In this document: in pieces, positions 14,955-21,768 of the stretch
Position numbering within the stretch: the first letter of the stretch is position 1
How the letters are laid out: the number at the start of each line of letters is the position of its first letter
Source: a virus
IMG/VR virus record: IMGVR_UViG_3300025674_000447
Location: 1-22,206 of that record
Length of the DNA stretch: 22,206 nt
Strand: one strand, 5' to 3'
The notes under the pieces: generated by a model
Told to the model about the DNA's origin: nothing
Databases searched by the model: none
What the model saw: the letters and a program-made list of their open reading frames with translations, nothing else
Made by a program: the position numbers and the translations under genes

Positions 14955-16003
14955 TGAAAACTGCGATTATTACTGATCAACACTTTGGATGCCGTAAGAA
15001 CTCAAAGTTGTTTCACGATTATTTCTTACAATTTTATAACGATGTATTCTTTCCCGCTCTGAAGCGGGAAAACATCAAGACTGTCATTGATATGGGTGAC
15101 ACTTTTGATTCAAGAAAAGGCATTGATTTTGCTGCACTTTCTTGGGCAAAGAAACACTACTATGACCGTCTTCAAGAGATGGGAGTTACAGTGATTACTG
15201 TGGTGGGTAATCATACAGCATATTACAAGAATACAAATGAAGTAAATGCGATTGATTTGCTTCTAAGAGAATATTCAAATGTGAAAGTTATATCACGACC
15301 AGAAGAACTTAAGGTTGGCAATCTTAAAGTATTATTTGTTCCTTGGATTAATCAAGAAAATGAAAAAGAAACTCATGACATTATTGAAAAGACATCTTGC
15401 AAGGTTGCGATGGGGCACCTTGAACTCAGAGGATTTAATGCTAATCGATTCTGCGTCATGGAGCATGGTTATGAAAGCAAACTATTTGAGAAGTTCAAAC
15501 TTGTCTTCTCGGGACACTATCACACTAGAAGCCAAAAAGAAAACATTCGGTATCTAGGAAATCCTTATGAGATTTACTGGACTGATGTTGATGATGATCG
15601 AGGATTTCATATCTTTGATACAGAAACTCTAGATCTGGAGACTATAAACAACCCCTATAAAATGTTCCATAAAGTTTATTATGAGGACACTCCATATCAA
15701 ACCTTTGATGCAACTAAGTATGAAGGTAAGATCTTAAAACTTATTGTTAGAAAAAAATCTGATAATAAAAAGTTTGATAAGTTTGTTGATAAACTTTATA
15801 CCTCTAATATTGCAGAACTCAAAGTTGTAGAAAATACTGACTTTGGTGGATACTTTTTAGAGTCCGAAGTTGAATCTCTGGAATCAGAAGATACAATGTC
15901 AATCCTGAATAGATATATACAAGAAGCAGAGATTGACCTGGATAAATCGATTATTCAGAGCGTAATGCAAGAAGTTTATCAAGAAGCTTGCGAGATGGTC
16001 TAA
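14954..16003 (+). CDS. gp47: Recombination endonuclease subunit gp47 (Mre11/SbcD-like)
   Basis: Nuclease partner of gp46. The pair resects double-stranded ends to start recombination-dependent replication and degrades host DNA. The 349 residues compare with 339 in T4. Metallophosphoesterase motifs are TDQH (D8, H10), DMGDTFDSR (D49), VGNHTAYY (N86, H87), MGHLEL (H156) and SGHYHTR (H189, H191). In GNHT the usual Asp of GNHD is Thr, which T4-type proteins tolerate. The ATG overlaps the gp55 stop (TAATG), so gp55 and gp47 are coupled. A perfect 9-bp hairpin lies inside at 15050-15071. Confidence 0.95.
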   Translation: MKTAIITDQHFGCRKNSKLFHDYFLQFYNDVFFPALKRENIKTVIDMGDTFDSRKGIDFAALSWAKKHYYDRLQEMGVTVITVVGNHTAYYKNTNEVNAIDLLLREYSNVKVISRPEELKVGNLKVLFVPWINQENEKETHDIIEKTSCKVAMGHLELRGFNANRFCVMEHGYESKLFEKFKLVFSGHYHTRSQKENIRYLGNPYEIYWTDVDDDRGFHIFDTETLDLETINNPYKMFHKVYYEDTPYQTFDATKYEGKILKLIVRKKSDNKKFDKFVDKLYTSNIAELKVVENTDFGGYFLESEVESLESEDTMSILNRYIQEAEIDLDKSIIQSVMQEVYQEACEMV

Positions 16004-16005
16004 AC

Positions 16006-16293
16006 ATGCACATTCTAACAATCGAAGGACAAGAAGAAGAGGGAGCATATTCCGTTGCAGATGAACTGGGAGAAAAAATCCTTTACATCTGGGAAGAGGA
16101 AGATGATGCCATTCGTTTTGCCATGATGTTAGAAGACGATGGATATCCAGAAATGAATGTCCTTGAAGTTGAAGACGAAGTGTTGCTGAAAACTTGCGAA
16201 ATACACGAGTATCAGTATACAATAATAACTAAGAATGACTTTGTAATCCCTCCGAAACAAGATAATGATACTGTTCAAGACGATCAGGTTTAA
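16006..16293 (+). CDS. DUF3110 family protein
   Basis: The ATG at 16006 is 2 nt after the gp47 stop; an in-frame TTG at 15988 would lie inside gp47 and is not used. The 95 residues carry the features of DUF3110, a small family found in cyanobacteria and their phages: a first strand (MHILTIEGQEEEGAYSV), then LYIWEEEDDAIRFAMMLEDDGYPEMNVLEV, where the DDA-R-A-LE helix is diagnostic. A second helix-strand unit follows. The function of the family is not known. The 3' end overlaps gp46 by 29 nt, so it is translated within the 47-46 operon. This gene is one of the clearest signs of a cyanobacterial host. Confidence 0.8.
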   Translation: MHILTIEGQEEEGAYSVADELGEKILYIWEEEDDAIRFAMMLEDDGYPEMNVLEVEDEVLLKTCEIHEYQYTIITKNDFVIPPKQDNDTVQDDQV

Positions 16294-17974
16294 AAATTTC
16301 CTGTCAACTGGTAACCAGTTCACTGAGTTCAATCTAACTCAAAATACTACAACTCTTATTATTGGAACCAATGGCGCAGGTAAGTCAACAGTTCTTGATG
16401 CGTTAACATTTTCCTTGTTTGGAAAACCATTTCGTAAGATCAACAAACCTCAACTTCCAAACACAGTCAACGAAAAAGACTGTGTGGCGGAGGTTGAGTT
16501 TTCTATTGGAAGTATTGAGTGGAAAGTTCGGAGAGGAATCAAACCTAATATCTTTGAGATCTATCGTAACGGCAAGTTGCTTGATCAAAGTTCTTCTGCT
16601 GTAGATCAGCAAAAGTGGTTGGAACAAGTTGTTCTTAAGATGAACTACAAGTCATTCACTCAGATTGTGATTCTTGGTAGTAGTAGTTTTGTTCCATTTA
16701 TGCAACTAACTGCTGCAAATCGTCGTGAAGTGATTGAAGATCTTCTTGATATTAAGATCTTTTCTTCAATGAATTCGATTATCAAAGAAAAACTTCGTCA
16801 GTTGAAAGATGAAGTGAGAACTCTTGATCTTGCAAGAGAGTCTGTATCAGATAAAGTTGCAATGCAGGAAAACTTTATTTTGACTCTTGAAAATAATGGT
16901 AAAAGTCAGATTGCTTCTAATGAAGGTAAAATCGGAGAACTGCAATCCGAGGTTGATGGTCTGATTGAAACAAACAATGAGATTCAAAATGTTGTTGAAT
17001 CGAAACAAAAAGACTTAGAGAAATATACTGGAGCTGCAGATAAACTCAAAAAACTTGGTAACTTAAAAGGCAAAATCTCTCAAAAGGTATCAACTATTAC
17101 TGCCGAACATAAGTTTTTCAAAGAGAATACGGTTTGCCCAACTTGTACTCAAACTATTGAAGAATCATTTCGGTTAAATAAGATAGAGGACGCTCAAAAT
17201 AAAGCAAATGAGTTGCAAGATGGGTTTAACGAACTCAGAAAAGCAATTAACGAGGAAGAGGAGCGAGAGCGTCTTTTCAACGACCTCTCAAAGGAGATTA
17301 CGAAACTAACTTATGGAATTTCTCAAAACAATACTAAGATTTCTGGACTTCAAAGACAGTCAAGAGATCTTGAACATGAAATTCAAACTATTACCGAGAG
17401 ACTTGCAAACAGAAATTCTGAGCATGAGAAGTTAGAATCTTTTAAACAAAAACTGAATAACACTGAAACCGAACTAGAATCTAAAAAAGATTCATTCCGA
17501 TACTACGATTTCTCTTACGGACTGCTTAAAGACGGTGGAGTTAAATCTCAAATCATCAAGAAGTATCTACCGCTGATCAATCAGCAAGTCAATCGTTTCT
17601 TGCAAATGATGGACTTTTACATCAACTTCAGTTTAGATGAAGAGTTTAACGAAACCGTCCAGTCTCCCATTCACGAAGATTTTTCATACGCATCATTCAG
17701 CGAAGGAGAGAAGATGCGTATTGACCTTGCTCTCTTGTTTACTTGGAGAGAGGTCGCAAAGTATAAGAACTCAGTTAATACAAATCTCTTAATCATGGAC
17801 GAAGTTTTTGATTCGTCTCTGGATGGATTTGGAACGGACGACTTCTTGAAAATCATTAGGTTCGTCATCAAAGATGCAAATATCTTTGTAATCTCTCACA
17901 AGGATGGATTACAAGATAAGTTTGATAATGTGATTCGATTTGAAAAAGTTAAAGGATTTAGTAGGATGATTTAA
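16265..17974 (+). CDS. gp46: Recombination endonuclease subunit gp46 (Rad50/SbcC-like)
   Basis: ATPase partner of gp47. The 569 residues compare with 560 in T4. Walker A GTNGAGKST lies at about 34-42. Two long coiled-coil arms flank a zinc hook C291-P-T-C294 (NTVCPTCTQ) that joins two molecules. The ABC signature FSEGEKMRIDLAL is near 478, Walker B LLIMDEVFDSSLD near 508-520 and the switch His in FVISHKD near 540. The ATG at 16265 lies 29 nt inside the DUF3110 gene. The stop is 1 nt from the next ATG. The order 55-47-46 agrees with the T4 region. The identification is firm. Confidence 0.96.
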   Translation: MILFKTIRFKNFLSTGNQFTEFNLTQNTTTLIIGTNGAGKSTVLDALTFSLFGKPFRKINKPQLPNTVNEKDCVAEVEFSIGSIEWKVRRGIKPNIFEIYRNGKLLDQSSSAVDQQKWLEQVVLKMNYKSFTQIVILGSSSFVPFMQLTAANRREVIEDLLDIKIFSSMNSIIKEKLRQLKDEVRTLDLARESVSDKVAMQENFILTLENNGKSQIASNEGKIGELQSEVDGLIETNNEIQNVVESKQKDLEKYTGAADKLKKLGNLKGKISQKVSTITAEHKFFKENTVCPTCTQTIEESFRLNKIEDAQNKANELQDGFNELRKAINEEEERERLFNDLSKEITKLTYGISQNNTKISGLQRQSRDLEHEIQTITERLANRNSEHEKLESFKQKLNNTETELESKKDSFRYYDFSYGLLKDGGVKSQIIKKYLPLINQQVNRFLQMMDFYINFSLDEEFNETVQSPIHEDFSYASFSEGEKMRIDLALLFTWREVAKYKNSVNTNLLIMDEVFDSSLDGFGTDDFLKIIRFVIKDANIFVISHKDGLQDKFDNVIRFEKVKGFSRMI

Positions 17975-17975
17975 G

Positions 17976-18695
17976 ATGGCACAAAAAGTTTTAATCACTG
18001 GACATAAAGGTTTTATTGGGCAGCATGTATTTGCTGACTGGCAAGAAACTCATGGTGGATGGGTAACTGGATTGGATCGACCAGATGATGTTAGAGATTT
18101 TTCTGGTGGTGATTATGATCTTGTGATTCATCTGGCAGCATATGCAGACATTCGTGATAGTCAAGAGAATCCAGAGAAGTACTATGAGAACAATGTTGCC
18201 TCTGTAAGACCTTTGTTTGAGTGGTGTAGGGAAACTAATACGAGACTCCTTTACGCCTCTTCTAGCGCCGTAGAAGAGGGATACTGGGGCAATCCATATG
18301 CAATGACCAAGTGGATTAACGAACAGATGGCACCACCTAACTCTGTTGGTATGAGATTTACCACAGTTTATGGTCCTGGTGGTCGTGGTAATATGATGTA
18401 TGATCTGCTCAAAGACAAGAAAGCAAGTTATGTCACCAATCATAAGAGAGATTGGATTCATGTGAAAGATGTGTGCCGTGCCATTCGGTATCTTGCATCA
18501 AGTGATGTGACTGGACCTGTGACGATTGGAACTGGTGAATCTGTAGCGGTGAAAGATCTTGCGAAAGCATTCGGTCAAGGTCATCTTCCAGTTCTTGAAG
18601 ATACGCCTGGAGAAAGACAAGATAATGTTGCGGACATATCTATCATGAAGAGTATTGGTTGGTTTCCAACAGTTGATATTTTCTCAACGATCTGA
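17976..18695 (+). CDS. NAD-dependent epimerase/dehydratase (extended SDR), short form
   Basis: Likely acts on a nucleotide sugar. The 239 residues begin with the Rossmann motif GHKGFIG (residues 9-15, GxxGxxG), followed by IHLAAYADIRDS (about 51-62), LLYASSSAV with the catalytic Ser (about 95-97) and YAMTK with Tyr108 and Lys112. RFTTVYGPGGRGNMM (about 127-141) and WIHVKDVCRAI (about 160-170) are also typical of GalE-like epimerases. It is shorter than the usual 310-340 residues, mainly in the substrate-binding part, so the substrate may be unusual. It follows gp46 by 1 nt and overlaps the sulfotransferase gene (TGATG). Host-surface or fibre modification is possible but not shown. Confidence 0.85.
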   Translation: MAQKVLITGHKGFIGQHVFADWQETHGGWVTGLDRPDDVRDFSGGDYDLVIHLAAYADIRDSQENPEKYYENNVASVRPLFEWCRETNTRLLYASSSAVEEGYWGNPYAMTKWINEQMAPPNSVGMRFTTVYGPGGRGNMMYDLLKDKKASYVTNHKRDWIHVKDVCRAIRYLASSDVTGPVTIGTGESVAVKDLAKAFGQGHLPVLEDTPGERQDNVADISIMKSIGWFPTVDIFSTI

Positions 18696-19300
18696 TGCCC
18701 ACTTATCGTCATAAGAATACAGGCACCAGATTTTTATTCGTTCATATTCCTAGAACTGCTGGAAGATTTATAGAGGAAAACATTCTTATTAACGAATTTG
18801 AATGTGAACAAAAAAAGATTTGGAAAAGTGAGTGTGGAGTGGAGATTGCTCACTTTCACAAAGAACTTTATATGAAATTTCTCAATGTTTCTGGAGTACC
18901 TCACATAACCATTGTTAGGGATCCTGTAGATAGATTTTTCTCTACTTCAATATTTTTAAAACGAATGTATGGAAATGATATTGAACAGTTACTGGAAGAT
19001 GAAAATACTTTCTTTTCAATGATAGAAAACTTTCCTCTTCCACAATCAATGAACTGGTTTAGACCACAAGTTGATTTTATTGGAGAAGAAACTCATGTAT
19101 GGAAATATGAGAATGGATTTCAACAAGATTTCTCTGATTGGATGACTTCTATTCTTGGTATTGATTTTAAGATTGAAAAACTAAAATACTCATCATTGAC
19201 TACTGATGAGTCTAATAAAGTGCAGAGAAGACCTAAAATCATACAAAATGTTAAACGTCTCTACGCAAAAGACTATAATACGCTATACCAAAATAAATAG
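18695..19300 (+). CDS. Sulfotransferase-family protein
   Basis: Probably moves sulfate from PAPS to a sugar or protein. The 201 residues show the two PAPS-binding elements: FLFVHIPRTAGRFIEENI (about 13-30), with HIPRTAG as the 5'-phosphosulfate loop, and ITIVRDPVDRFFST (about 71-84), where Arg75 and Ser83 would hold the 3'-phosphate. The loop has Arg where many members have Lys (HIPKTAG), which could weaken or change activity. The C-terminal half is lysine-rich and less typical. The ATG overlaps the epimerase stop, so the two probably act in one pathway that modifies a glycan. An AATAAATA box overlaps its TAG stop. Confidence 0.8.
   Translation: MPTYRHKNTGTRFLFVHIPRTAGRFIEENILINEFECEQKKIWKSECGVEIAHFHKELYMKFLNVSGVPHITIVRDPVDRFFSTSIFLKRMYGNDIEQLLEDENTFFSMIENFPLPQSMNWFRPQVDFIGEETHVWKYENGFQQDFSDWMTSILGIDFKIEKLKYSSLTTDESNKVQRRPKIIQNVKRLYAKDYNTLYQNK
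19292..19299 (+). promoter_or_regulatory. Late box AATAAATA at the end of the sulfotransferase gene
   Basis: This exact copy of the late octamer overlaps the TAG stop and lies 19 nt before the ATG of the small frame at 19319. The spacing is slightly shorter than at the head genes. Confidence 0.45.
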
Positions 19301-19318
19301 TGTCACACAGCACAGACC

Positions 19319-19468
19319 ATGCAAGACGAAAACACGCTATGGTATGATACAGTATTAAATCAAATTATTCAGGGCAATGAACACCCCAAACTGGCAACAC
19401 CACTCCAAGAAGGATCAGAAGAGAAAACTGAAACCACAAGCTCTCCGCCAAGCGAAGGCGAGGCTTAG
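19319..19468 (+). CDS. Possible small acidic protein (49 residues)
   Basis: The frame runs from ATG at 19319 to TAG at 19466. It begins MQDENTLWYDTVLNQIIQGN and turns to a Glu/Ser/Thr/Pro-rich tail, a sensible order for a small folded head with a disordered end. A late box precedes it by 19 nt. No ribosome site is clear. It overlaps the basic frame starting at 19377 in another frame over its last 92 bases, so one of the two may be spurious. The product is not recognised. Confidence 0.4.
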   Translation: MQDENTLWYDTVLNQIIQGNEHPKLATPLQEGSEEKTETTSSPPSEGEA

Positions 19469-19523
19469 ACAGTTCAAAAAGAGTCACATGACCTCGCCCA
19501 AAAGGCGGGGTTCTTTTGTATGA
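19377..19523 (+). CDS. Possible small, strongly basic protein (48 residues)
   Basis: From ATG at 19377 to TGA at 19521, the frame encodes 48 residues with nine Lys, six Arg and three His but only one Asp and no Glu. It starts MNTPNWQHHSKKDQKRKLKP and contains a helix-like stretch RQAKARLRQFKK. Such composition fits a nucleic-acid-binding peptide. AGGG lies only 2 nt before the ATG, so the ribosome site is poor. The last codons run through the terminator hairpin at 19492-19517. It overlaps the acidic frame at 19319. The function is unknown. Confidence 0.45.
   Translation: MNTPNWQHHSKKDQKRKLKPQALRQAKARLRQFKKSHMTSPKRRGSFV
19492..19517 (+). terminator. Intrinsic terminator before the HEXXH/VWA gene
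   Basis: CCTCGCC (19492-19498) pairs with GGCGGGG (19504-19510), with one G-T pair, around a CAAAA loop, and TTCTTTT follows (19511-19517). It closes the epimerase-sulfotransferase transcript just ahead of the next promoter. It overlaps the 3' end of the basic small frame. Confidence 0.75.
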
Positions 19524-19538
19524 TACGTTCATACGCAA
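19519..19538 (+). promoter_or_regulatory. -10 element and leader shared with the CobS gene
   Basis: The 20 bases from TATGAT onward match 21738-21757 at 17 positions; all three differences are G to A. TATGAT would be the -10, with a start near 19531 and a leader of about 15 nt without a ribosome site. No good -35 is seen at 17 nt, where the terminator stem lies, so an activator may be needed. Confidence 0.6.
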
Positions 19539-19545
19539 CAAATCA

Positions 19546-21696
19546 ATGCTCAAGCACGAAATCAAATCTCAACTTGCTAAACTGCTTGCCACTGAGGACC
19601 TGGTGGTTGAGCACAAGAAAGTCCAAACTGCTAGTTTCAATGTCCACACTCGTGTTCTGACTCTTCCTAACTGGGATAAAGCAAGTAATGATGTCTATGA
19701 CCTTCTTGTGGGTCATGAAGTTGGTCACGCACTGTTTACTCCAGATGTTGATTGGATTAAAGAACGTAAGATTCCCCCTCAGTTTGTGAACGTTGTTGAA
19801 GATGTTCGTATTGAGAAACTTATGAAGCGCAAGTATCTTGGTCTCCCTAAGACTTTTTACAAGGGATACAAAGAACTTAATGATATGAACTTTTTTGAGG
19901 TTGACGATGATATCTCTACTTACAATCTTGCTGATCGTGTTAATCTGTTTTACAAAATTGGAAATTTCCTTCCCATCACTTTCACTGAGGAGGAGCAAAA
20001 GATTGTTGACCAGATCGCTTCCACTGACACCTTTGAAGATGTCTTGGACGCTGCAGAAGCTCTGTATGCCTACTGTAAGGAAGAGTCGGAAAAAACTAAA
20101 GTTCCTGAACTAGACAATCTGGATATCAAGAATCAAACAAGTGGCAGTGGTGGTCAGATTTCTGAGCAACCTCAAGAATCTGAGGAGGGGGAAAATGATG
20201 AAGGAGAAAGTGAAGAAACTGAAACTAATCAAACTCCATCTGCTGGTGGAGGTGGAAAGGTAGATCAATCTTCTCTAGAGAATGGTGTTGATGATGACAT
20301 TGATATCAAAACTGAAGCCACTCTTGAGAGTAATCTGAAAGAACTGAATAGTGCTTCAAACTTTGAAGAGACTGTATATCTTGAGGTTCCTCAAGTGAAT
20401 CTTGACACCATTGTGATTCCAAACAAAGATATTCATCAAGAGTGTGATAAGTTCTATGCAGACATGATTGAACAAATGCCAGATATCTATCAAAACTCTG
20501 ATGACTTATTCAATAAGTTTAAGAAGTCTGCTCAGAAAGAAGTTAACTATCTGGTCAAGGAGTTTGAGTGTCGCAAGTCTGCAAGTTCATACGCTCGTGC
20601 AACCACTAGTCGTACTGGTGTTCTGGACTGTGCCAAACTTCACACTTACAAGTTTAATGAAGATCTCTTCAAGAAAGTGACAGTTCTTCCTGATGGAAAG
20701 AATCATGGTCTGATCTTTGTTTGTGATTGGTCTGGATCAATGGGTAATGTTCTGCTTGATACTATCAAACAGATGTTCCAACTTGTTTGGTTCTGTAAAA
20801 AGGTTCAGATTCCTTTTGAAGTTTATGCTTTCACCACAGAGTGGTGGTCTACACCACACAACAAGAATGGTGTACCACAGTTTCCAACTAAGCACTATGA
20901 AAAGAAAGAGAATCTCTTAGCTATTCATGAACAGTTCAATATGCTGCAGATTCTGACAAGTGAGATTTCTAATCGAGAGTTTGATAAGCAACTGAATAGT
21001 ATCTGGAGAGTTGCAACTCATTATAGTGCTCGTTACTATGCTGCTCCGATTCCAGATTTTCTCCACCTTTGCGGAACTCCTTTGAATGAGGCGATCATTT
21101 CTCTCTTCAAAATTATCCCTAACTTTAAAACTAAGACTTCTGCCGAAAAAGTTAATGTTGTGATCTTGACTGATGGTGAGTCAAATCATCTTTCTCGTCA
21201 TCGTGAGATTAAGCGTCACTGGGAAGCAGAATCTTTTATTGGATATGGATCTATTCCATATGGTTCTATGCTCCGAGATCGTAAACTTGGAACCACCTAT
21301 GATCTGTATGGGCAAAATGATTGTGACTCTACTTCAGTGACACAGTGCCTTCTCCGTAATCTATCTGAACGTTTTCCAACTGAAAATCTGATTGGAATCC
21401 GTGTCTGTGAAGGTCGGGAGTTTAATACACATCTTCGTCGTTACATTGGATGGTATAATCATTCCCTTGAGGAAAAGATAATCAAACAATGGAAGAAAGA
21501 GAAGGCAGTTTCTATTCCAAACTCTTCTTATAAAGCATACTTTACTCTTTCATCCAGTGCTTTGTCTGAAGACTCTGAGTTTAAGGTTGAAGATGATGCT
21601 ACAAAAGCACAGATTCGCAGTGCATTCAAGAAATCTCTTGGTGCTAAGAAAACAAACAAGAAAATTCTTAGTCAGTTCATTGAACTGGTCGCTTGA
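19546..21696 (+). CDS. CobT-like protein with an N-terminal HEXXH metallopeptidase-type motif and a C-terminal VWA domain
   Basis: The ATG at 19546 gives 716 residues; an in-frame TTG at 19516 lies in the terminator T-run and -10 and is rejected. The N-terminal part has GHEVGHALF (His57-Glu58-x-x-His61) and, 24 residues later, VVEDVRIEKLMKRKYLG (Glu85), the order seen in HEXXH zinc proteins and also reminiscent of CobT/NorD N-termini. A long Glu/Ser/Gly linker follows (about 195-265). The C-terminal half is a von Willebrand A domain with the metal site DWSGSM (Asp394, Ser396, Ser398) and VVILTDGESNH near 542. It precedes a CobS-type AAA+ gene, so a MoxR/CobS-VWA pair is likely. Cyanophage copies are commonly labelled peptidase; activity is not shown. 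Confidence 0.85.
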   Translation: MLKHEIKSQLAKLLATEDLVVEHKKVQTASFNVHTRVLTLPNWDKASNDVYDLLVGHEVGHALFTPDVDWIKERKIPPQFVNVVEDVRIEKLMKRKYLGLPKTFYKGYKELNDMNFFEVDDDISTYNLADRVNLFYKIGNFLPITFTEEEQKIVDQIASTDTFEDVLDAAEALYAYCKEESEKTKVPELDNLDIKNQTSGSGGQISEQPQESEEGENDEGESEETETNQTPSAGGGGKVDQSSLENGVDDDIDIKTEATLESNLKELNSASNFEETVYLEVPQVNLDTIVIPNKDIHQECDKFYADMIEQMPDIYQNSDDLFNKFKKSAQKEVNYLVKEFECRKSASSYARATTSRTGVLDCAKLHTYKFNEDLFKKVTVLPDGKNHGLIFVCDWSGSMGNVLLDTIKQMFQLVWFCKKVQIPFEVYAFTTEWWSTPHNKNGVPQFPTKHYEKKENLLAIHEQFNMLQILTSEISNREFDKQLNSIWRVATHYSARYYAAPIPDFLHLCGTPLNEAIISLFKIIPNFKTKTSAEKVNVVILTDGESNHLSRHREIKRHWEAESFIGYGSIPYGSMLRDRKLGTTYDLYGQNDCDSTSVTQCLLRNLSERFPTENLIGIRVCEGREFNTHLRRYIGWYNHSLEEKIIKQWKKEKAVSIPNSSYKAYFTLSSSALSEDSEFKVEDDATKAQIRSAFKKSLGAKKTNKKILSQFIELVA

Positions 21697-21714
21697 GGAA
21701 CTGTCCACTTCCCC

Positions 21715-21743
21715 TTTACTGGGGTCTCAAAGACCCCTATAAT
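21715..21743 (+). promoter_or_regulatory. Sigma70-type promoter of the CobS gene
   Basis: TTTACT (21715-21720) and TATAAT (21738-21743) are 17 nt apart; the -10 is perfect and the -35 matches four of six. Transcription would start near 21750, giving a leader of about 19 nt with no clear ribosome site. The downstream bases are shared with the leader at 19519. Confidence 0.75.
21721..21737 (+). other. Palindrome filling the promoter spacer before cobS
   Basis: GGGGTCT (21721-21727) pairs perfectly with AGACCCC (21731-21737) around CAA, occupying exactly the 17-nt spacer between -35 and -10. CCCC at 21711-21714 can instead pair with GGGG at 21721-21724, so two forms compete in RNA read through from upstream. 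There is no T-run. It may end the upstream transcript weakly or serve as an operator. Confidence 0.5.
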
Positions 21744-21768
21744 ACATTCATACACAAACACCCAAACC

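Noticed and set aside
19251-19279. TTAAAC-17-TATAAT inside the end of the sulfotransferase gene
   Set aside because: The -35 matches only three of six bases and the site lies in coding sequence; a terminator follows before the next large gene. Kept only as a weak possibility.
19516-19545. TTG start extending the HEXXH/VWA protein by ten residues
   Set aside because: These bases form the terminator T-run and the -10 region, so they would not be translated from the local promoter.
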